From: Aricia agestis
Taxonomy: Eukaryota; Arthropoda; Insecta; Lepidoptera; Lycaenidae
Length of the DNA: 64,000 nt
Reading direction: 5' to 3'
Assembly: GCF_905147365.1 (NCBI RefSeq)
Contig: NC_056428.1
Location: 34,143,001-34,207,000, forward strand
This document shows, one piece after another, positions 13,385 through 53,655 of this stretch; position 1 is the stretch's first letter; the number at the start of each line of letters is the position of its first letter. The position numbers and the translations under genes were made by a program. Below the pieces are notes generated by a model. It did not search any database and was not told the DNA's origin. It saw only the letters and a program-made list of their open reading frames with translations.

Positions 13385-14540
13385 AATATGAAATTGAGTT
13401 ACGTCAGCTCAGGGCAAAGGACAACGGATGCCCTTTTCTACTAAATATAGAGGATTCCACTGCTTCATTTAATATCATTGCCTTGTGGTACTAAACTGAT
13501 TAACCTTCGGGGCTGTGTGCTTTTGACGCGTAACTACATTATACTACGTACTATCATCAGAGAAGTTGATTCATAGGCTGATTGCGGACCTGCGTAATTT
13601 GGTCGCGTTACTAAACCCAGCCGACATAATATTATACGAATTACGTCTATGATATTCTATTATAAAAAAGGTAGATATCGCACTAGCGCGTACAGTCTGA
13701 CACGGCCAAATGAAGGTAAGTGCCTTCTTTTGAATTAGTTGCATGTTGGCAGCGAGTGAGCGACGAGGTGTCACGTTAGAATATCATTGTGTCACGTTTT
13801 AGGAAATGCAACAATAATTATAGTTATAACGAAAAAAAGGATGAAAAAGTTACGCACCACAAGTAAGTACATGAAAACATCTAGTAATTAATTTTTATTT
13901 GGATATTTTCCAACATTATCGACAAATTATTTAATGCAAAAAATTAAACTAAAAAAGGATAGAAAATACGGACCACAACTGCAACGAGATAAGGACAGAT
14001 AATCGTGTGACTACGAATAATCGCGCATGCGTGCCGATGTGCAATTCAAAGTATATAGCAATCCTATTCTATATCATTCGTAAAGTATTATCTGTCGCAT
14101 TCATTGTTGTAATTTATAGATATACCAGAGGTAGGTATTTATATGTCGTACAGGAACATATTCTGAGGACCGCTTTGTATGAGCATACGCCATCTTTAAT
14201 AAAAGATCATTGAATTACGTTGAATCGAGTAGGTGAGTTATTTGATAACGTGTATAACAATCGAAAGAATCGAAAAACTTATTTCAACATGGTACCACCT
14301 CTTAAAGAAATACATATTATGAGGAAGCGACAGCGCGATCTAGGCGACTCTTTGCGCCATCTGTTATGAGTTTTTGCCCCCTTTTTCCAGTTAAAAAGTA
14401 GCCTATGTCCTTTCTCAGGCTTTAGACTATCTGTGTACAAAATTTCATTACAATCGGTTCAGTAGTTTTGGCGTGAAAGCGAGACAGACAGACAGATAGA
14501 TATACTTTCGCATTTATAATATTAGTATAGATATAGATTT

Positions 14541-14795
14541 CGTCCGTATTATTTTATTGAAGTGACTAAATAAGTATGTCACCATGGCAACGTCCATTGC
14601 TATCCCGTCGCACAAACAATGGTCGCCGTCAGTCTCGAGTTGTAATAATTTACTATTATTTATTCAACAAATGCACTTATCAATATAAAATGTACCCAGT
14701 AGCCGATTCTCAGACCCGCTGAATATGCATATAAAATTTGGTTAAAATCAGTAAAGCCGTTTCGGAGGAGTACGCGGCCTAACATTGTGTTAAAT
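14541..14795 (-). repeat. Inverted copy of 950-1190
   Basis: Shares the rare strings for gtgacatacttatttagtcac, the accattgttt...gcgacggga region and ccgtttcggaggag. Adjoins another Helitron-like fragment (14300-14535) that ends at ttataatattagtatag. Confidence 0.7.
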
Positions 14796-15464
14796 TATTC
14801 ATAAGTAGGTCGTAAACAGGAAAAATTATATTATGTGAATTAACAAGCCCTGATAATGTGAGGAACTAAATGAAAAAAAAAAAAAAAAAAACATTGTGAC
14901 ACGAGAATTTTGTATCTTAGATAAGATTGAATTGTTATTATATTTATTTCAAATTGACATTAATTGCTATGAAATTTTGATTTTTTAAGTAATATTGTTA
15001 ACGTAAGCAAAATTGACAATAATTGTGATGTACTTCGAAATATTTGTATACCTTGGCGAAGGTGGAAATGTAGAGTAACCATTAAGTTTTAAAGCAAAAA
15101 TAGGCCAAAAATTGCGTTTTTTTTGGGAGCTTCCCTTAAAGTTTTATTTATTTTAATATTATTATTGATTATTAAATTAGACATTTAAACCAAGTTTTTG
15201 TGAAAGTATGAAGTGCCTACTTATTGCCATTATTAATATCAAGCAAAAAAGGCAAAAAATGACATATTAATTTTATTCTGTTTTTAGTATTTGTTGCTAC
15301 AGCGGCAAGATATAAGTACTTACACAATCTGTGAAAATTTTAGAAGTCTAGATAAAGCGCTTCTTGAGATACAGCCCGAGTCTCGTTTTTACTCTTTGGG
15401 TACGGAACCCTAAAAACTAATTGATAATACCTACTTTTTCTTCTTTTAGTTTAGTTAGTTCTTA

Positions 15465-15705
15465 GGATGTGTACGAGTCCCCTATTAATATAAAGTTCGC
15501 TCTGAAAGTAGCATCGCTGAAAGAGTAACTTTTTTCAACTTTTGTAAGGAAAAATACATAGCCCTAGGGCGTTTGCCCATACAAATCATAAAAAAAAATT
15601 AGCTCTTTCAGTGCTGCTACTTTCACAGTGGACTGTATATTATAAGGGACTTACAAACTCTAAAGTATATTATCACTAATTCATTTTGTTACACCCTAGT
15701 ATAAT
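15465..15705. mobile_element. Fold-back MITE family C, copy 2
   Basis: Same arm motifs (gaaagtagca...ctgaaagag) as 9407-9660 with an inverted right half ending GTTACACCCTA. Confidence 0.75.
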
Positions 15706-16544
15706 ATTATATTATTTCACAACCTGAACATTTTGTGGTACACTTTACGGAAAAACTATCCACGCCTATTAGCTATATCCCCACTGTGCCTTTTTTTGTT
15801 CATCAAGGGCATGCGTTATAGCGCAGTCAACAGCGCACGTGAGGCATGCCAGCGACGCATGCGCTCTGACCGTATCCAAAACTTCAAAAATGACAACAAT
15901 ATTGGCGTTGCGTTCCTTGACGCATTCAATTATTGAATGCGCCAATATGAAAGTTGATGACGAAAATTGAAGACGAAAGTGCACAGTGTGGACATAGCTA
16001 TTGATTTGTGCTTTAGGCCCAATTTCACCAACGTCTGTTTGTGTTAACAGCTTGTTTTATTTTATTTGAGTAAGTGTGATTCGAAAACTATTTCAAATAA
16101 AATACAAAATGTTTTACTAAAAGGGATTTAACACCTCGGTCGGTCACGTGGGGTCTTTAAAAGCCCGAAATTTGCGAAAATAAGGAAAAGCGTCATTTAA
16201 ATTAGTCGTAGCAACTCCGCTATTTAGGTAGCTTTCTAAAAGGAATTATATAAATATTACTGTAAAAGCTCGAACTGCAGTAAACCCTAAGATTTTCTAG
16301 TAAAATCTAAGGTCTACCAATTCCTAGTGGTAAATGTCCAAAAAGGTTTGCAATTCGAACTTTTACCACCATATAGTTGGTAAATCTTAGGATTCACATT
16401 AATGGCATGGTATATTGTTGAAAAAAAAAACGGCCAAGTGAAAGTTCCGTACCGTTATATAGCAAAAACAGGCCAGAAATTGTGTTTTTGGTATGGAAGG
16501 TTCCCTTTAATCTTTATTTTAATATTATTATAAATTATTATTAA

Positions 16545-16640
16545 AGTGGTATTAACAGTGGGAGAGCCGTGCTTCGGCACGAATGTACCGGCTTGGTACC
16601 GGAGAAATACCACTGGCTCACAGAAAACCGGCGTGAAACA
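16545..16640 (+). mobile_element. SINE-like repeat family D, 5' fragment
   Basis: Only the head is present (gggagagccgtgcttcggca ... gaaataccac ... aaaaccggcg). Confidence 0.65.
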
Positions 16641-16949
16641 GCAAGTCATCAGGATTAGCTACTTTGTAATAATCCTAAGTGCCATAATAGCACTCCGTGT
16701 TGCAACAAGTGAAATGTATTGTTTTCGTTACCTATTATTTAATTACATATTTTGATTACCTTTTTTACTTTTCGTTGTTAAATGCCAAATAGAGAAGTAC
16801 TGATTCAGTTAGATAGATACGATAGAGATTGAGATATTCAGAGATGGTGTATGTTATAATATGTTGTATGAAAATAATTTAAATAGGTTAGTATTACTTA
16901 TTATGTGCCTACCTGTTTTGTCTAATAGTTATAGTTTTGTCTAATAGTA

Positions 16950-17181
16950 TATTTTATCACGCTAAGACTAATTAGGACCGAAGAAATAGAGGAAAACATG
17001 GAAAAAAACGGGGGAAATTATTTGAAAGGGCTTATCTCACGAGCTAGGTACTGGTGCAATTTTGACTGTTATTTGGACAGATAAGAAGTAGACCACGTAA
17101 AGGATCATAGCCTTTTTTTTGTGGACTAATTTTTCTGTGAAATATCTAATTTACGCGGGCGAAGCCGCGCGGTACGTCTAG
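16950..17181 (+). mobile_element. Helitron-like element, 5'-truncated
   Basis: Contains the gctaagactaat...gaagaaatagaggaaaa segment and ends with the hairpin GCGGGCGAAGCCGCGCG and GTCTAG before T. The left limit is unclear. Confidence 0.7.
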
Positions 17182-17404
17182 TCAAATATAAACATTGAAC
17201 ATTCCAGTAACTTTTCATAAATACATTTGTAAGAAAACGCCGATTTCTTATACTTAGCTGAAACGTTATTTGCTATATACGTTATGGGAATATGCTCGAA
17301 TGAGATGTGACGGTGAGAAAGTTCTCGCTGCCGGCGATATTGCCAGTGATATTGCCGAGAAACTGGAATGCTCCCGGGAATATTCTTAACGTTCTCGACA
17401 AAAT

Positions 17405-17569
17405 AATATAATTTAATATAATATAATATAATATAATATAATATAATATAATATAATATAATATAATATAATATAATATAATATAATATAATATAATATA
17501 ATATAATATAATATAATATAATATAATATAATATAATATAATATAATATAATATAATATAATATAATAT
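17405..17569. repeat. ATAAT pentanucleotide microsatellite
   Basis: About 32 copies of ATAAT in a row. It abuts the tail side of the tRNA-derived SINE at 17584-17828 (minus), so it may have grown from that SINE's tail. Confidence 0.95.
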
Positions 17570-17583
17570 CTATGGACGCTTCA

Positions 17584-17828
17584 CACCACGTCAGTCTGGC
17601 CCCGTGCTAAGTACCTAAAGGACTTGTGTTACAGGTACCAGACAACGGAAATATATTTAATACTTTTATACTATACATATATTTAAGATTTTTATTATAT
17701 CAAACACATATTTAATGCACATCCAGACCCGGGAACATTGAAAACTTTTTGTCCCGTCGGCGGGATTCGAACCCGCGACCCCCGGCTTGAGCTACCAACG
17801 CGCTCACCACTGAGCCACAGAGGTCGTC
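17584..17828 (-). mobile_element. tRNA-derived SINE
   Basis: On the - strand it begins GACGACCTCTGTGGCTCAG with pol III box A (TGGCTCAGTGG) and box B (GGTTCGAATCC), followed by a body shared with copies at 8418-8635 and 50384-50646. The acceptor stem does not pair, so it is not a working tRNA. Confidence 0.85.
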
Positions 17829-18129
17829 TAAAATAAATTAAGTTTACAAGGGCATTTCTTTGTAAGCTCGTACGCCCATACAAATACTAGCCTGGAAATT
17901 ATTTTTAACACGTGCCAAAAAATTACTACTTTAAATAAAACTAGCTGTCCCAGCAAACGTTGTTTTGCCATAAAATGATTTTTCCTGTTTTCCTGCTTTT
18001 CTCTTGAAGTTTCTTCTGAAAAAAAAATCTATAGACAATCTATAGATATGGAAAACCGTGGAAATCGGTTCGTGCGTTCTGGAGTTATAGCGTCAGGAAG
18101 GAAAACCCGACTTATTTTTATATAATATT

Positions 18130-19868
18130 AGATTAGATTAACTTTTATTTTAATTAGATAAGAAGGCCCACTAAATTTCTGCGTATATTCCGATATAATA
18201 GCGATTTTATAAGAAATCGTCAACTGGGACTGTTAAGTGCGATATATTTTCGTATGAGAGATTCCCTTAAATATTTATTTTAAAGTAATTTGTTAATACG
18301 AAAGTACAGATACAATAGGGAATATGCAAAAAAAATAATTCCACTTCAAATATATTTTTCTGTACTTAATCTTTATCATCCTCACATTATAATCAAAAGG
18401 TATTTTTTTAATTAGTTATCATTTAAACCCATAAAATGTTGTTTAAAAATTGAAAATTAATGGAGGAAAATTCAAACTTACTAAACGCGCCACCATTGGT
18501 CGAAACAAAATGTGACGTCAGATGTTACATATCTGCGTCGATATTCATACTGTGGTTATAGTATTTGTTAGAAAAATAGTTTAAAACTGGTGATTTCTAG
18601 TGAATCTATATGAGTACCTATATTAGGTTTTATAAATAAGTATAATATGAGGTTTTATCATAGCACAATCAGACTATCTACCGAAAATAAATGCATTTAT
18701 GATGTTAGAATATTTTGCATCAAATCTTCATTTTACTATTTTATTTAGTTAGACTAAGTGACCCGGCAAACGTGGTTTTGCCATATAAATTTCTAGTATA
18801 AATTTAAAGAGTGAATAAAAACCTATTCTTAGACCTAACAAATGTATACTATACTGTACCTATACAAAATTTCAACAAAATCGGCTAAGCCATTTTGGAG
18901 GAGTTCGCGCACAAACAGTGACACGAGAATTTTCATATATTAGATATTCTAATTAACATTCAGAACAATTTACGTTGAGTACCGACTACCGACTACCGAC
19001 GTAAGTAGCTACTTGTTTGTTTCAGATCTTCTATTGCAAAATTAATTTACTTTTGACTAAATCGCATGAAGATGTATAACAGTAACATAAGTATGCTATA
19101 TACGTAGCATACTTACGTTGTAATGATCATCACAATAGTAATTAACACGAAAATGGAGATAGAGTGAGTCGAGTGAGTGAGTTTACCGGAGGCCCAATCC
19201 CCTACCCTATTCCCTTCCCTACCTTCCCCTATTCCCTTCCCTTCCCTACCCTCCACTATTACCCTATTCCCTCTTAGAAGGCCGCAACGCACCTGCAGTT
19301 CTTCTGATGCTGCGAGTGTCTATGGGCGACGGAAGTTGCTTTCCATCAGGTGACCCGTTTGCTCGTTTGCCCCCTTATTTCATAAAAAAACATTGCTTTT
19401 CATCATCTTACACCATGGTTCTCGCATTTTAACATCGTTTGGAATACGAAAAATTCTTTGTCAGGTGTGTTTCTAGTAATGCTTTTGCACTTCAGTATCA
19501 CACGATACTTGTAAGAAGGTTTTTTAGCCTCTTCCATGATCTCAATAGCAAATAAACGGGACATAACATCTGACGTCATCAACATGGCGCGCTAAATGCC
19601 GGCGTTTGAACGCTACAAATTTAATCAATGTTTTAAATTTCAATTTAAAGAATAATTTGAATATTTTGAAGCCTATTTATGTTTTATTCTCATTTATAAA
19701 GATATAAAGAACTAATTAAAGTCATAAAAAAAATCATGCATATTCCCTATTGAGTATTTTGTGAATATAACAAGTGCCTACCTGTATCCACTATTGATAT
19801 CGAGCAAAACGGGAAACAAATGACGTTTGTTGTATGGGAATTACGTAAAATATACGGAAACATATGTA
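18130..19868. other. Intergenic repeats, no gene seen
   Basis: A Helitron-like fragment at 18760-18955 and family D at 19180-19395. TGACGTCAGATGTT at 18510 has an inverted match (AACATCTGACGTCA) at 19566, perhaps the ends of an old element. The 60-codon - frame at 19403-19585 has no recognised relatives. Confidence 0.45.
19180..19395 (+). mobile_element. SINE-like repeat family D, 5'-truncated
   Basis: Contains GTGAGTTTACCGGAGGCCC, CCTTCCC tracts and the TTATTTCATAAAAAAA tail. Confidence 0.8.
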
Positions 19869-19888
19869 CCATTGAAGAAATTGATTCA

Positions 19889-20107
19889 AGCTGGTTTCAG
19901 ACTACGCTATAATATAATATAGTATATAGGCTATAACTCATAGCACAAGAATATCGCGCACCATACATTGTTATGGACATGTTCACACTGTACTGTACTA
20001 TAATATATTATTGGTTTGCTATAGGCTATGTATAGTGCGCGAATTCTTGTGATATGAGAAATATACTAAGTATATGCTATTATATTATAGCATAGTCTGA
20101 AACCAGC
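19889..20107. mobile_element. MITE inserted in another MITE (TCA duplication)
   Basis: AGCTGGTTTCAGACTACGCT and inverse, flanked by TCA at 19886-19888 and 20108-20110. Removing it restores GATTCATAG of host MITE family F (about 19868-20175). A fragment of the same element is at 2941-2965. Confidence 0.85.
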
Positions 20108-20640
20108 TTCATAGATTTCATAGACAGCTGACGGACCTACCTAATTAGGTCGCGGTATGTCAAATCCAGTACGACATACATGGAATCTGAGGGCACGGCA
20201 GTGCCCCAGCCAAGCTTTTTAGCAAAGGCACGGCCGTACCATACTTTTCTCGAAGCCGTTCGCAGCTTTTTCATACCCCATTTATCTTCGATGTTAGCAA
20301 AGGGATTTAGAATTTCGGTCACTAGGAGCAAGTATTAAAACTAGCACGAAAGGAGAATGCCCAAAGTCGGTACTACAAATTCTCATGCGTCAATATGAAA
20401 CTCTATAGTCATTATTTTTCGAATTTTTTACGTAATTGCACGCCAGAAATCCAATTTTTGAACCCGGAATCATCATAATATTAATATGCGAACGAAAAAC
20501 TTTGTAACCCTTTTTACGAAAAATGGGGAAACGTAGGTGCATGAAATTTTGCACAGTTATAGTTTATATTGTGAAGGAGTGCACATCCCAAGTATTATTT
20601 ATTGTACAAACTTTCCTACGATTTTATTTTAAGTATACTT

Positions 20641-22054
20641 ATAGATGTTCCGCGCGGCTTTGCTTGCGTAATTTAGGAATTTCAAGCAACCGTACTTTTT
20701 TCCGCAAAAAATAGCCTTTCCTTCAAGTGGTCTATTCTTCATGTTTGCCAAATAACATAAAAATTGCTCCAGTCGTTCTTAAAATAATAAGCAATATCAA
20801 ATAATTTTCCTACGTTTTTTCCACATTTTCCTCTATTTCTTTGCTCCTATTAGACTTAGCGAGATAAAATATAGCCTATAGCCTTTCTCGATAAATGGGC
20901 TATCTAACACTGAAAGAATTATTCAAATCGGACCAGTAGGTCCTGAGATTAGCGCGTTCAAATAAGCCCTTTCATATAATTTCCCCCGTTTTTTCCACTT
21001 TTTCCTCTATTTATTCGCTACTATTAGTCTTAGCGTAATAAAATATAGCCTGTACCCTTCCTCAATCAATGGGCTATCTAACACTGAAAGAATTATTCAA
21101 ATCGGACCAGTAGTTCCTGAGATTAGCGCGTTCAAATAAGCCCTTTCATACAATTTCCCCCGTTTTTTCCACATTTTCCTCTATTTCTTCGCTCCTATTA
21201 GTCTTAGCGTGATAAAATGTAGCCTATAGCCTTCCTCGATAAATGGGCTATCTAACACTGAAAGAATTATTCAAATCGGACCAGTAGTTCCTGAGATTAG
21301 CGCGTTCAAATAAGCCCTTTCATATAATTTCCCCCGTTTTTTCCACTTTTTCCTCTATTTATTCGCTACTATTAGTCTTAGCGTAATAAAATATAGCCTG
21401 TACCCTTCCTCAATCAATGGGCTATCTAACACTAAAAGAATTATTCAAATCGGACCAGTAGTTCCTGAGATTAGCGCGTTCAAATAAGCCCTTTCATACA
21501 ATTTCCCCCGTTTTCTCCACATTTTCCTCTATTTCTTCGTTTCTATTAGTCTTTGCGTGATAAAATATAGCCTATAGCCTTCCTCGATAAATGGGCTATC
21601 TAACACTAAAAGAATTTTTCAAATCGGACCAGTAGTTCTTGAGATTAGCGCGTTCAAATAAGCCCTTTCATATAATTTCCCCCGTTTCTTCCACTTTTTC
21701 CTCTATTTATTCGCTACTATTAGTCTTAGCGTAATAAAATATAGCCTGTACCCTTCCTCAATCAATGGGCTATCTAACACTGAAAGAATTATTCAAATCG
21801 GACCAGTAGTTCCTGAGATTAGCGCGTTCAAATAAGCCCTTTCATACAATTTCCCCCGTTTTCTCCACATTTTCCTCTATTTCTTCGTTTCTATTAGTCT
21901 TTGCGTGATAAAATATAGCCTATAGCCTTCCTCGATAAATGGGCTATCTAACACTAAAGGAATTTTTCAAATCGGACCTGTAGTTCTTGAGATTAGCGCG
22001 TTCAAACAAAAAAACAAACTAACAAACTCTGCAGAATTATAATATTAGTATAGA
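20641..22054 (-). mobile_element. Helitron-like element (minus) containing a 174-bp satellite
   Basis: On the - strand it starts TCTATACTAATATTATAA (from 22054) and ends in the GC-rich hairpin near 20665 followed by CTAT, one base off CTAG. Its body is a tandem array: the phrase GAGATTAGCGCGTTCAAA starts at 20945, 21119, 21293, 21467, 21641, 21815 and 21989, exactly 174 bp apart each time. Confidence 0.85.
20771..22006. repeat. 174-bp tandem satellite in an alternating 348-bp dimer
   Basis: About seven units of 174 bp. Two types alternate: one with ttattcgctac, cctgtaccc and caatcaatggg, the other with ttcttcg, cctatagcc and gataaatggg. The order is B A B A B A B, so the true repeat is a 348-bp dimer. 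Confidence 0.9.
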
Positions 22055-22494
22055 TAATATAATAATATATAATATTAGTATAGATAATAGATATAGACTA
22101 TCGGACTTATCTGCAGAGGGTAGATGTTATTGAACTGTCGATTCCCATTGATGCTAAATTTAGAAGATTTTACACAATGCGCATTACAGCCTGACAATGA
22201 ATGGTGACAGTTGTTTTAATTTTCCTATGTAAAAGTATAGCCCGCTTGAAGGTCGAAATGTGAGAAGGATTCCATAAGACACTTACATAGTTACTTAGGT
22301 TACGCATTTTTTCTTTGTCGACTATGTTTACCTAAGAGGTTTCTAATAGGAGTTGTTTTTCTTCTCATTAACGTTGTTTTTATTTCATGTCTAAAACGTT
22401 GTTTTTATTTATGGCTTCAATACCTATAGTTATAACTTATAACGTATGTAGGGGATACTGAAGAAATAAATGCGATCTAGCCAGGTTTTCACGT

Positions 22495-23575
22495 TTTAGG
22501 GTTCCGAACCCAAAACGGGACCTTATTACTAAGACTTCGTTGTCTGTCCGTCTGTCTGTCTCCAGGCTGTAATTCGAGAACGGTAATAACTAGAGAGTTG
22601 AAATTTTTACAGATTATGTGTTTCTGTTGCCGCTGTAACCAATGATGTTTTATTAAAGATGGCGTATGCTCATACAAAGCGTTCCTCAGAATTTGTTCCT
22701 GTACGACATACTAATTACTAGAAACATCTAATTACTAGAAACATCCCCAATCTTAATCTGACAGAGCCGACACATTTCAATATAAAAAAAAAAATTACCC
22801 ACCACCTGGGAAATCTGATTTCTATAATATGATAACTAGACACATGTCGGAAGCCTATGCAAGCTTAATCTGACACGCACGAGCTACTCCCGAAATCCCC
22901 TCTTCCCCTCCCCAACTATGAGATTAGCGCGTAACGCGTTCAAGTTAGCCCTTTCAAATCATTTTCCCCATTTTTTCCACATTTACCCTCTTTCTTCGCT
23001 CCTATTAGTCTTAGCGTGATAGAATACATAAATACATAAATATAGCCTACAGCCTCCCTCGATAAATGGGCTATCTAACACTGAAAGAATCATCAAAATC
23101 CGTTGCGAAGTTTTAAAGATTAAAGCTAACAAAGGGACATGAGGAAAAAAAAGAGACTTTGTTTTATAATATGTATAGATTAGAAGCAAATCACGCCACA
23201 GAATATAATCACGCCCGTAATAACTTTCATCCCTTTTAAGGGTTCCGTACCCAAAGGGTAAAAACGGGACCCTATTACTGAGACTTCGATGTCTGTGTGA
23301 CTGTATCTCAAGAACGGCTATAGCCTTCTGAAATTTTCACAGATTATGCATTTTGTTGCCGCTATAACCAAAGCTATAACAACAAAATATTATACTAAAA
23401 ATAAATAATTAAATGAATGTTTAAAGGGGGTTCCCATACAACAAACTTGATTTTTTGATCTTTTTTGCTCGTTAAAATAAAAAAATACAAAAACATAATT
23501 TTTGGTCTGTTTTTCTCTCTATAACGCAACGGTACGGAACACTTCATTCGCAAGCCCGACTCGTACTTGTTCGAT
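22495..23575 (-). repeat. Repeat B fragments and a Helitron fragment
   Basis: Repeat B (minus) at 22495-22650 and 23235-23560; between them (22920-23175) a fragment of the 174-bp Helitron unit ending near ttataatatgtatagat. Confidence 0.7.
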
Positions 23576-23954
23576 TATTTTATAAAAGTCATATTTTTAC
23601 AAAACTATGAATTACATCTTAATATATATATTTCTTGTGTTCGTGTGTATGTGACTGAACTCCTCCTAAACGACTGGACCAATTTTGATGAATTTTTTTG
23701 TGTGTGTTCGTGGAGATTCGAGAATGGTTTAGATTTACAGTTTGGTCTACTGGAAAATGTTTTTTCAATTAATTTCTTATTTATAAGGAGTTGTTGATTT
23801 TGGAATGTTTTACATTAGATCCGGCGGACGGCGCTATCATCGCATTCAATATTATTCTATTTCAATTTTAGTTTGTCCTGACAGATGGTGCTACGATTAA
23901 TTTGAAAAAATTTTGTTATTCAATTCATGTGCTGATTAAAATATTAAATAAATA

Positions 23955-24463
23955 ACACATAGGCTACAATTTTAACCGACTTTCAAAATGGGGGAGGTGT
24001 TATGTTCGTTTTCTTATATTCAACTATTACTCCGCCGTTTGTTAACCGATTTTCAAAATTTTTCTTTTGGTATGTAGGGTGTCATCCCAATTTGGTATTA
24101 TATTCAGAAAAGTGGTGATCTGATGAAGGATCCATAAGTAATCGAGGGAACTCCTCAAAACTTATAGGGAAACATATGGTGACTTCGGTTTCGTGAGAAG
24201 TATTCTAAGCATATGCTACCAACAAGTAAGATTTTGCACCGAGATATACCTGGTATACCGTGGTTCGGAAGGTGCTGAGAGAATTCCTGATTCTTTATAG
24301 ATACAAGTTTGGGAGTTTCGGCGTTGTTTTAAGAACAGAAAGCATATGCTACTATGCAAATAACATTCTTCATCATCATCATCATCATCATCACTACCAT
24401 ATTATACCATTTCATAGTCTTTTAGATCGAGACTCGAGTTTGTCAAGCGATAATTAAAAAAAA
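23955..24463 (+). repeat. Dispersed repeat family A
   Basis: Starts TTTTAACCGACTTTCAAAAT and carries TCGGCGTTGTTTTAAGAACA and a CAT trinucleotide run (24366-24398). Inverted copy at 9960-10460; diverged copies at 3003-3440 and 3480-3835. No coding. Confidence 0.8.
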
Positions 24464-24755
24464 TCTATATATACCTAATATTATAAACCTGAAGAGTATG
24501 TTTGCTTGAACGCGTCAATCTCAGAAACTACAGGTCCGATTTAAAAACTTATCTCAGTGTTAGATAGATCATTTATCGAGTAAGACTCATCATTTATCGA
24601 GAAGGTTATATTATATTATTACTCTAAGACTAATACGACAGAAGAAACTCAGGAAAATGTGGGAAAAACGGGGGAAATATTTTTTATGGGAAAATGAAGC
24701 TACGGATTCTGTAAAATTTCTAATTTACGCGGGCGAAGCCGCGCGGGACATCTAG
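24464..24755 (+). mobile_element. Helitron-like element, 292 bp
   Basis: TCTATATATACCTAATATTA after A at the start; GCGGGCGAAGCCGCGCG hairpin and CTAG before T at the end. Confidence 0.85.
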
Positions 24756-25485
24756 TATTCCATAAAATACATCAATAATATTTATATGCAAATTTTTGAG
24801 CAGATCGGGCTAAGGAATCGAGTAGTTTCAAATGTCAAGCCTCTACGATAAGTGGTTTAGGATGTAGCGTGATTCCATTTCCATGCAGGACAAAGCCTTT
24901 TATATAATGATGATATAGGTTCAGGACAAAGCCTTTTATATAATTATATAGATTATGGATTTACATATTCGTATGGATTATGTACGCAAAATTCTCTTAT
25001 TTAATATTATGTGCCTGAAATGGTACTTAACGAACAATGGGAGTCCAACGACATCTTACAAAGAGCAAAACTTTTATTTCCACGTATTTTCTTTTTATTG
25101 TTATCAATTCTTTGTTTATTTTAACAAGCAAAATAATAAACGTCAAAACAACATCTAACTAAATATATTTTTTCAAGGTTTTTAGTTATTTATGGCTTGA
25201 ATTGTTTGTTTTCCTAATAAAAAACAAACGGTATTAATTAAACAAAATTATAATACTTAGCCTTTCCCGAAGTGGGCGATAACGCCCCCTTGTGGGCGCT
25301 GCAGGTCTAAAGGTGTGGGACCCAGAATAAAATGGGGGCGTTGTATGAAGGCTTGGGGGGTGATTTGTAATTTCATTTCGTCTGGATGCATTGCAATTTT
25401 GAAACAATGGGGGGCGCTAAAACATATTTTTAGAAGAAATTAATTTGGGAATCCCTGCTTATATCCCTGCTGTACATGACGTGTC

Positions 25486-25920
25486 CCTCATATAGAGTTT
25501 ACTGTTAAAGTGGCAGCGCTAAAAGAGTACTTTTGGCTCCTATGTTTCTACATATATAAGAAATGCCTCAACGTCATGAATTTTCCCATAGAAAAATTAC
25601 AAAAAATTCACTTTCACGGTGGACTCTTATCTATAATATTATGAGGGACATATTATATGCAATATATGTATACAGGGTCTAACAAAACTTAAGTGATAAT
25701 ACTATAGGGTGTACGTTTCCTTATCTTTATGAGTTCGCTGTGAAAGTAGCAGTGTTGAAAGACCAAATTTTTTTTCACTTTTGTATTGGGAAACTCGTGA
25801 CGCCGCACTGGGGCGCTCGCCCATACAAATCACAAAAAAACTTGGACCTTAAGTGCCGCTCCTTTCACAGTTATCTCTCTACAAAGAACACACACCCTAA
25901 AGTACTATCAGTTATCACTT
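25486..25920. mobile_element. Fold-back MITE family C, copies 3 and 4 side by side
   Basis: 25486-25652 and 25676-25920 each have inverted arms with the GAAAGTAGCAG/TTTCACAGT motifs. Confidence 0.7.
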
Positions 25921-25924
25921 AGGA

Positions 25925-26456
25925 AAGCATGCGTGGGGCCGAAGCCAACACCTTTAAATCTAGATGTAATGTGACACCGGGCGGCGACTCTCCCTGTCCG
26001 CACTATTATAGGAGTACGACTAAGGAGAGCCAGCGGCCAGTGTAGGACTATAATTGCAGGGAAGAGAATTAAAATGATATCGGGCTATGGGGGTGAGGTG
26101 TTACATGTATCATAAAAGTGGGCAGACGGTGACTCGCCAACTCTTTGAATGAGCCCCTTAAAATGGCCGCATGCACGGTGCGATGCGGCAAAATTGACAG
26201 AGCGGCTTGAGGCAGGAGAGGTGTCGATGGACTTTAAACGCCGATCATTTGCACCCTCACCCATCACACGCCACTCACGCTTCACATACTCCCTCCGAGC
26301 CGAAGCTCTCGCGACTCCACTCTGACCGGCCGGTTAAGGGAAGGCAGAGGGCCTGATTCTCCGTCAGTGTCACTCTGGCCGGCCTGTGAAGGCCGTGGGG
26401 ACGGTATTCCCCAACATCTCGCCACAAGCTGCCCCGCGGGCTTATTATTATTATAG
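25925..26456 (+). mobile_element. GC-rich LINE-like 3' end before RSPRY1 exon A
   Basis: A GC-rich block unlike its surroundings, ending in GGGCTTATTATTATTATAG. A short (TTA)n tail fits the 3' end of a non-LTR element, but no reverse transcriptase remains, so the class is uncertain. The ORFs on the - strand here show no recognisable domain. Confidence 0.45.
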
Positions 26457-26515
26457 ATAAACTTATTCTATTTTTAAAGTCGCTCAATGAACCTAACTGA
26501 TTTTTTGTTCTGTAG

Positions 26516-53655
<27,140 letters not shown>

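Noticed and set aside
20771..22006. CRISPR-like array from regular spacing
   Set aside because: Whole 174-bp units are alike, with no unique spacers, and the DNA is eukaryotic; it is a tandem satellite.
24357..24400. His-rich coding repeat
   Set aside because: A CAT trinucleotide run within dispersed repeat A; the inverted copy at 10028-10045 shows it belongs to the repeat.
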